Source: an uncultured Eubacteriales bacterium (lineage in GTDB: Bacteria; Bacillota; Clostridia; Oscillospirales; Acutalibacteraceae). From it: DNA of 19,334 nt. This document shows positions 15,190 through 19,334 of the stretch, one piece after another. The notes under the pieces were generated by a model that was not told the origin of the DNA, searched no databases, and saw only the letters and a list, made by a program, of their open reading frames with translations. Made by a program: the position numbers and the translations under genes. Location: positions 1 through 19,334 of the forward strand of contig ONNU01000253.1 of assembly GCA_900319255.1 (NCBI GenBank), read 5' to 3'. Numbering within the stretch: position 1 is the first letter of the stretch; every line of letters starts with the position of its first letter.

Positions 15190-16050
15190 TTATCTGTTTA
15201 TTCCTGACAGAAGATTTACGATCTCGGAAAAACCCTTTTCTACTGTCAGAGCTGAGGTATCGACTGATATCCCCCGCTCCCTGAGCAGCATCATTATCTT
15301 TGTGATCTGCGGGACTTTAAGCCCTATCTTTTCAAGCTCTTCTCCCCGCGCAAATACCTTCTCGGTGGTGTCAAGCATTATCAGTCTGCCCTTTGACATT
15401 ACAAGAAGTCTGTCGGTCAGCTTTGCGATATCCTCCATGCTGTGCGAAACAAGCATGACAGTGTTTTTTCGTACCTTATGGTAATCATTTATCTGGGAAA
15501 GCAGCGCCTCTCTTCCCAGCGGATCAAGTCCTGCTGTTGGTTCGTCAAGGATCAGGACATCCGGATCCATTGCTATGACACCTGCGATGGCTGCCCTTCG
15601 TTTTTCTCCTCCGGAAAGCTCAAAAGGTGATGACTCTAACTGATCCTCGCGCAGTCCTGCAAAACGGGCTGCTTCTCTGACCTTTTTATCAAGCTCTTCA
15701 TCCTCAAGCCCCATATTTTTCGGACCAAAGGCAATATCTTTATATACGGTTTCTTCAAAAAGCTGGTACTCCGGATACTGGAATACCATGCCGACCTTGA
15801 AGCGTACATTCCTGATCTTTTTCGGCTTTTCCCATATATCCTTATCGTTTAGGCAGATCCTGCCGTCTGTCGGTTTCAGCAGACCGTTCAGAAGCTGCAC
15901 AAGCGTTGATTTGCCGGAGCCTGTATGACCGATTATTCCGACAAATTCGCCCTGATCTATTTCAAAGCTTACGTTTTCAAGCGCGGTCTTTTCAAATGCT
16001 GTTCCGGCACCGTATACGAAGCGTATGTTTTCTGCTTTTATTACGGACAA
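15190..16050 (-). CDS. ecfA2: Energy-coupling factor transporter ATPase (EcfA2 type)
   Basis: One of two cytoplasmic ABC ATPases powering the ECF importer. The 286-residue chain contains Walker A GHTGSGKST (41-49), the Q-loop QYPEYQLFEETV (91-102) typical of EcfA proteins, signature LSGGEKRR (145-152), Walker B VLILDEP (165-171) and the switch histidine H203. The extended N-terminal segment YGAGTAFEKTAL (13-24) is characteristic of the EcfA2 member of the pair. The start is a TTG at 16050 with GGTGAG six bases upstream; there is no ATG or GTG between it and the upstream in-frame stop. It begins 23 nt after the stop of the first ATPase gene. Confidence 0.93.
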   Translation of the reverse strand: MSVIKAENIRFVYGAGTAFEKTALENVSFEIDQGEFVGIIGHTGSGKSTLVQLLNGLLKPTDGRICLNDKDIWEKPKKIRNVRFKVGMVFQYPEYQLFEETVYKDIAFGPKNMGLEDEELDKKVREAARFAGLREDQLESSPFELSGGEKRRAAIAGVIAMDPDVLILDEPTAGLDPLGREALLSQINDYHKVRKNTVMLVSHSMEDIAKLTDRLLVMSKGRLIMLDTTEKVFARGEELEKIGLKVPQITKIMMLLRERGISVDTSALTVEKGFSEIVNLLSGINR

Positions 16051-16073
16051 TTCAGGCTCACCAACTTACTTTA

Positions 16074-16940
16074 TCACTTACCTGAAGGCTTCAGGCACTT
16101 TTCCAAAAGAATGGCGATCGAATCAGCGCATTCATTTTCATCAAGAACACATTCAGGCAGCTCATATCCGCAGCCCCTGAGTTTATATATCAGCTCTGTC
16201 GCCTGGGGAACATCAAGTCTGTGCTGTTTCAGGAATTCCACCTTTGAAAATACCTCTCTCGGCTTTCCTGTCAGAATGATCTTTCCCTTATCCATCACCA
16301 CAACACGATCAGCTTTTACCGCTTCGTCCATATAATGTGTGATAAGGACAATGGTTATCCCCAGCTCCTGATTGAGCTTTCTAATGGTATTCATTACTTC
16401 TTCCCTGCCCTGGGGGTCAAGCATTGCGGTCGGCTCGTCAAGTACGATACATTCCGGCTCCATTGCTATTATCCCGGCAATTGCCACCCTCTGCTTCTGA
16501 CCGCCGGAAAGCTTCTCGGGAGAATGCCTGCGGTATTCGTACATATCTACCGCTTTCAAAGCATTATCCACCCGCTCCCTTATCTCCGCAGACGGTATGC
16601 CCAGGTTTTCACAGCCAAAGGCTACATCCTCTTCAACAATACCCGCTACGATCTGATTATCAGGGTTCTGCAGCACAAGACCGACCATCTTTCTTATTTC
16701 AAAAAGCCGGTCGTCATCGGCTGTATCTATACCATTTACAAATACCTCGCCTGTTGTCGGAAGATAAAGCGAATTCAGATGCTTTGCAAGAGTTGATTTT
16801 CCGCAGCCGTTATGTCCCACAACTGCCACAAATTCGCCCTTCTTTATATCAAGGTCTACTCCGCGAAGCGCAAAATTATCGCTGTCGTCGTTTTCGTCAT
16901 ATTTAAAAAATACATTCCTGATCTTTATGAAATCTTTCAT
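16074..16940 (-). CDS. ecfA1: Energy-coupling factor transporter ATPase (EcfA1 type)
   Basis: The second ATPase of the ECF module, forming a heterodimer with EcfA2. The 288 residues show Walker A GHNGCGKST (42-50), the Q-loop QNPDNQIV (91-98) that marks EcfA proteins, signature LSGGQKQR (144-151), Walker B IVLDEP (165-170) and switch histidine H202 in LITHYMDEA. The C-terminal part (about 215-288) is the extra domain through which EcfA subunits pair. The ATG at 16940 follows AGGAG by 6 nt; a small stem (16949-16961) overlaps that site and could slightly mask it. The methyltransferase gene ends 41 nt upstream, so this may be a later cistron of the same transcript. Confidence 0.93.
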   Translation of the reverse strand: MKDFIKIRNVFFKYDENDDSDNFALRGVDLDIKKGEFVAVVGHNGCGKSTLAKHLNSLYLPTTGEVFVNGIDTADDDRLFEIRKMVGLVLQNPDNQIVAGIVEEDVAFGCENLGIPSAEIRERVDNALKAVDMYEYRRHSPEKLSGGQKQRVAIAGIIAMEPECIVLDEPTAMLDPQGREEVMNTIRKLNQELGITIVLITHYMDEAVKADRVVVMDKGKIILTGKPREVFSKVEFLKQHRLDVPQATELIYKLRGCGYELPECVLDENECADSIAILLEKCLKPSGK

Positions 16941-16981
16941 TCAGTTCTCCTGACTTTCAGGCTTTTTTCCGTGATGATCCT

Positions 16982-17842
16982 TTAGCTTTCCCAGATGGCT
17001 GTGCTTCCGCACGGAAGGGTAAGTCCGCTCTGGGTGACATGAAGTCCTATCTCTGAGCTTGATACCCTGCCTCCGAACTTCGGCTTTATCATTACGCTGA
17101 GAAGATATTCCATTACTGAAGGCGGAAGCCCTGTTGTATACGAATTAAGAATAAAAAACAATGCGTCATCCGACAAAATGGGAAGGCACAGCTCTACAAG
17201 TGAGAAAAGCTGCTCTTCAAGCTTCCAGACCTCGCCTCCTGGTCCTCTGCCGTAGGACGGCGGATCCATTATTATTCCGTCATATTTATTTCCGCGCCTT
17301 TGCTCACGCTGTACAAATTTTACACAGTCATCTACAAGCCATCTTACAGGTCTGTCTGCAAGTCCGCTGAGCTGAGCGTTTTCCTTTGCCCACTGTACCA
17401 TGCCCTTTGATGCGTCAACATGGCAAACGCTTGCTCCCGCTTCAAGACAGGCAAGGGTCGCCGCTCCTGTGTATGCAAACATATTAAGCACCTTGACCGG
17501 TCTGCCGGCTGAAAGTATCTTTTCCGATACGAAATCCCAGTTTACAGCCTGCTCGGGAAAAACTCCGGTATGCTTGAAGCCCATGGGCTTTATTCCAAAG
17601 GTAAGCTCCTTATAATTTATCTTCCATTGCTGAGGAACCTTTTTATTATACTGCCATGCGCCGCCTCCGCTTGAGCTGCGCTTATATCTGGCATGAGCTT
17701 CACGCCAGAGCGGGTTTTTCTTTTTTGTATGCCAGATTATCTGCGGATCGGGTCTTATCAGTATGATATCGCCCCAACGCTCAAGCCTCTCTCCGTCTGA
17801 GCAGTCGATAAGCTCATAATCCTCCCATTGCGCTTCACGCAT
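16982..17842 (-). CDS. Class I SAM-dependent methyltransferase, RlmI/RlmK-like
   Basis: Likely transfers methyl from S-adenosylmethionine to rRNA; it resembles the catalytic domain of the RlmI/RlmK 23S rRNA cytosine/guanine methyltransferases but lacks the N-terminal PUA or THUMP domain those carry, at least in recognisable form. The 286 residues hold motif I VLNMFAYTGAAT (118-129), D143 at the end of the next strand (HVDASKG), and motif IV DPPSYGRG (193-200). The position-specific target and base are not deducible. The ATG at 17842 follows GGAGG by 7 nt; the ATG seven codons earlier lies upstream of that site and is probably not used. It precedes ecfA1 by 41 nt on the same strand, and no terminator intervenes. 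In many Firmicutes a ribosomal-protein gene (rplQ) holds this position. Confidence 0.85.
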   Translation of the reverse strand: MREAQWEDYELIDCSDGERLERWGDIILIRPDPQIIWHTKKKNPLWREAHARYKRSSSGGGAWQYNKKVPQQWKINYKELTFGIKPMGFKHTGVFPEQAVNWDFVSEKILSAGRPVKVLNMFAYTGAATLACLEAGASVCHVDASKGMVQWAKENAQLSGLADRPVRWLVDDCVKFVQREQRRGNKYDGIIMDPPSYGRGPGGEVWKLEEQLFSLVELCLPILSDDALFFILNSYTTGLPPSVMEYLLSVMIKPKFGGRVSSSEIGLHVTQSGLTLPCGSTAIWES

Positions 17843-17863
17843 TTTCATTCCTCCGTAAATCAT

Positions 17864-18391
17864 TTTTTCAGCATATCAGAAACTTTGTTCTAAAATCTTG
17901 TTTCCTCAGCATTTCATATCCAGACAAGTGTTTTCTTTATACCTCCCGGATCATCGGGCAGCATAAAGAAAACACTTTATACAATTTTTTCAATAAAAAA
18001 GCTTTCATCAATTCTGAATCGAACCTGAATCCGTGAAACTGAGATCTCCGTTGCTGGATGGAAAAGGGAATCGGTTGTTAAACTTTCATGCACTAAGTCA
18101 TACTTTTTTCAGTATTTTCTGCTTTGGTGGATCAAAAGGTTGAAACCACAAGAGGTTCTCCCCACGTTTTCCCCCTTTTGCAATCCCCTTTCCTTATCCC
18201 CTGAGATAGCCAGACTTTAGCAGCTAAGTTTTAGTACATTGCTAATCTGAAAATGCACCATTTTGGCAAATTTGATAATTCTGAATAACGTAAAAAATTG
18301 CATGAATACAGTAACTGAAAATATTGTTACCGTTGAGTTTTAAGGATTCAGCTCGAATATCAGTATTGATTCCCGGCTTTAAATAAAGACT
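17864..18391. other. Gene-free stretch with structured elements
   Basis: No convincing gene on either strand. It holds a large perfect inverted repeat (17926-17977), a region of complementary purine and pyrimidine runs (18056-18199), and a small GTAAC-N10-GTTAC pair (18311-18330). The short minus-strand ORF that crosses the ilvD end has no family resemblance. It may contain the promoter of the leftward methyltransferase-ECF unit, but no clear -35/-10 pair was found. Confidence 0.5.
17926..17977. repeat. 15-bp perfect inverted repeat with inner stem
   Basis: AAGTGTTTTCTTTAT (17926-17940) is exactly complementary to 17963-17977. Between them CCCG and CGGG form an inner stem. The element begins 83 bp upstream of the methyltransferase start. 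A T-run (17983-17988) lies 5 bp downstream on the plus strand. It could be a leader hairpin, an operator, a plus-strand terminator or a small non-autonomous repeat. Confidence 0.6.
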
Positions 18392-18421
18392 TGTGCAGAG
18401 CAGATCATTCCGCTCTGCACA
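18392..18421 (-). terminator. Intrinsic terminator of ilvD
   Basis: TGTGCAGAGC (18392-18401) and GCTCTGCACA (18412-18421) are perfect 10-bp arms around a 10-nt loop, 20 bp past the ilvD stop. On the minus strand the stem is followed by AGTCTTTATTT, a moderate U-tract. The CAGATCATT of the loop side repeats directly at 18420-18428. Confidence 0.8.
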
Positions 18422-18440
18422 GATCATTATTTTATTTCTA

Positions 18441-19334
18441 TTATTTCTCCGGGATCTCAAGAACAGCTCCTCTGTTGCCTGATGTGACAAGTGAAGCGTA
18501 TCTTGCAAGATAGCCGGTGGTTATCTTCGGCTCCCTCGGCTGCCACTGGGCTTTACGCTCAGCAAGCTCTTCATCGCTGAGTCTTACATTGATAGTATTT
18601 GCATTTATATCAATATCAATGATATCTCCGTCTTTAACAAGTGCGATAGGTCCGCCTACTGCTGCCTCGGGTGAAACATGGCCGATGGATGCGCCTCTTG
18701 TTGCGCCGGAGAAACGTCCGTCTGTGATAAGAGCGACTGTGCTGCCAAGTCCCATACCCATGATCGCTGATGTAGGATTGAGCATTTCTCTCATTCCGGG
18801 GCCGCCCTTGGGTCCTTCGTAACGGATGACTACAACGTCGCCTTCATTGATCTTGCCGCCGTTTATAGCTGCCATTGCATCCTCTTCACAGTCATAGACC
18901 TTTGCAGGACCGCTGTGCTTCAGCATTTCGGGAGCAACTGCGCTGCGCTTTACTACGCAGGAATCGGGCGCAAGGTTTCCTCTGAGGACTGCGATACCGC
19001 CTGTCTTGCTATAGGGAGCTTCAACAGGTCTGATGGTCTCGGGATCCTTATTGATAACGCCGCTGATATTTTCTGCAACGGTTTTACCTGTGCAGGTGAT
19101 AAGATCGGTCTTGAGAAGTCCCAGCTTATTGACCTCGTTCATTACAGCATAAACGCCGCCTGCTTCATTGAGATCCTCCATATATGTATGACCTGCGGGA
19201 GCAAGGTGACAAAGATTCGGTGTCTTTGAGCTGATATCGTTTGCAATATCAAGATTAAGGTCAATGCCGCATTCATGCGCAATTGCAGGAAGATGAAGCA
19301 TACTGTTTGTGCTGCAGCCCAGCGCCATATCCAT
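18441..19334 (-). CDS. ilvD: Dihydroxy-acid dehydratase, C-terminal part (5' end outside window)
   Basis: Dehydrates 2,3-dihydroxy-isovalerate and its methyl homologue to the 2-oxo acids, the third common step of valine/isoleucine synthesis (EC 4.2.1.9), in the cytoplasm. Only 297 residues are visible of the usual 550 or so. The first visible Met (MDMALGCSTNSMLHLPAIA) is an internal conserved segment, not the true start; the cluster-binding cysteines of the N-terminal half lie outside. Conserved C-terminal motifs include KTGGIAVLRGNLAPDSCVVK, RYEGPKGGPGM, TDGRFSGATRG and IGHVSPEAA. The terminal LEIPEK is followed by a stop and then the terminator above. The frame is intact throughout. Confidence 0.95.
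   Translation of the reverse strand: MDMALGCSTNSMLHLPAIAHECGIDLNLDIANDISSKTPNLCHLAPAGHTYMEDLNEAGGVYAVMNEVNKLGLLKTDLITCTGKTVAENISGVINKDPETIRPVEAPYSKTGGIAVLRGNLAPDSCVVKRSAVAPEMLKHSGPAKVYDCEEDAMAAINGGKINEGDVVVIRYEGPKGGPGMREMLNPTSAIMGMGLGSTVALITDGRFSGATRGASIGHVSPEAAVGGPIALVKDGDIIDIDINANTINVRLSDEELAERKAQWQPREPKITTGYLARYASLVTSGNRGAVLEIPEK

Noticed and set aside
18005..18040. GGTTCGATTC on the minus strand, resembling a tRNA T-loop
   Set aside because: The flanking bases do not form a 5-bp T-stem, and no acceptor, D or anticodon arms could be found around it.
18242..18508. Minus-strand ORF of 88 codons overlapping the end of ilvD
   Set aside because: Its first half is an out-of-frame reading of ilvD and the rest is the terminator region and AT-rich spacer; no protein features.
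1..19334. CRISPR array, transposase, integrase, phage, toxin-antitoxin or biosynthetic cluster genes
   Set aside because: Looked for regularly spaced repeats and characteristic motifs on both strands and saw none; all sizeable genes are housekeeping or uncharacterised membrane proteins.

Overview
The window looks like chromosomal DNA from an anaerobic Clostridia-class Firmicute, most likely Ruminococcaceae or a close relative. This is inferred from strong Shine-Dalgarno sequences (GGAGG-type) with some TTG starts, sigma-A-like promoters, moderate GC, and gene content: an EcfA/EcfA/EcfT module next to truA, a SpoIIIE/FtsK translocase, a TepA-type ClpP-like protein and a DUF5711-like membrane protein. 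No rRNA, tRNA, CRISPR array, transposase, integrase or phage gene was found. The window appears to be core metabolism and envelope housekeeping, not a genomic island.

Layout. (1) 1-858, minus: a MurR/RpiR-type regulator running off the left edge, preceded by a 34-residue single-helix membrane protein (911-1015). (2) 1492-5054, plus: aconitase, NADP-isocitrate dehydrogenase and a 100-residue two-helix membrane protein whose reading frame is broken by one base at a GGGAAAA run. The unit starts from a near-consensus promoter (1362-1390) with candidate operator repeats just upstream, and ends at a bidirectional terminator (5071-5105). (3) 11934-5140, minus: TepA-like protease, undecaprenyl-diphosphate phosphatase, FtsK/SpoIIIE and HtpG, with a near-consensus promoter at 12025-12053. 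HtpG has a nested inverted repeat in its leader. (4) 17842-12234, minus: an RlmI/K-type methyltransferase, two ECF transporter ATPases, EcfT, TruA and a DUF5711-like beta-propeller membrane protein, closed by a terminator (12155-12192). (5) 17843-18440: about 600 bp without a gene, holding a 15-bp-arm inverted repeat and a purine/pyrimidine-biased stretch that may form a structured RNA. (6) 19334-18441, minus: the C-terminal half of dihydroxy-acid dehydratase (IlvD), with its own terminator.

How the genes work together. Aconitase and isocitrate dehydrogenase turn citrate into 2-oxoglutarate, the oxidative half-TCA route anaerobes use for glutamate; no citrate synthase gene lies in the window. 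EcfA1, EcfA2 and EcfT form the shared energising module for vitamin and metal uptake; no substrate-binding S subunit is encoded here. FtsK moves chromosomes at division, UppP recycles the undecaprenyl carrier for cell-wall synthesis, and TepA and HtpG act in protein handling.

I found no complete new biological system. The observations most worth a second look are the frameshift in the third gene of the aconitase unit, the htpG leader structure, the unannotated 34-residue membrane protein, and the two structured intergenic elements near 17.9-18.2 kb.
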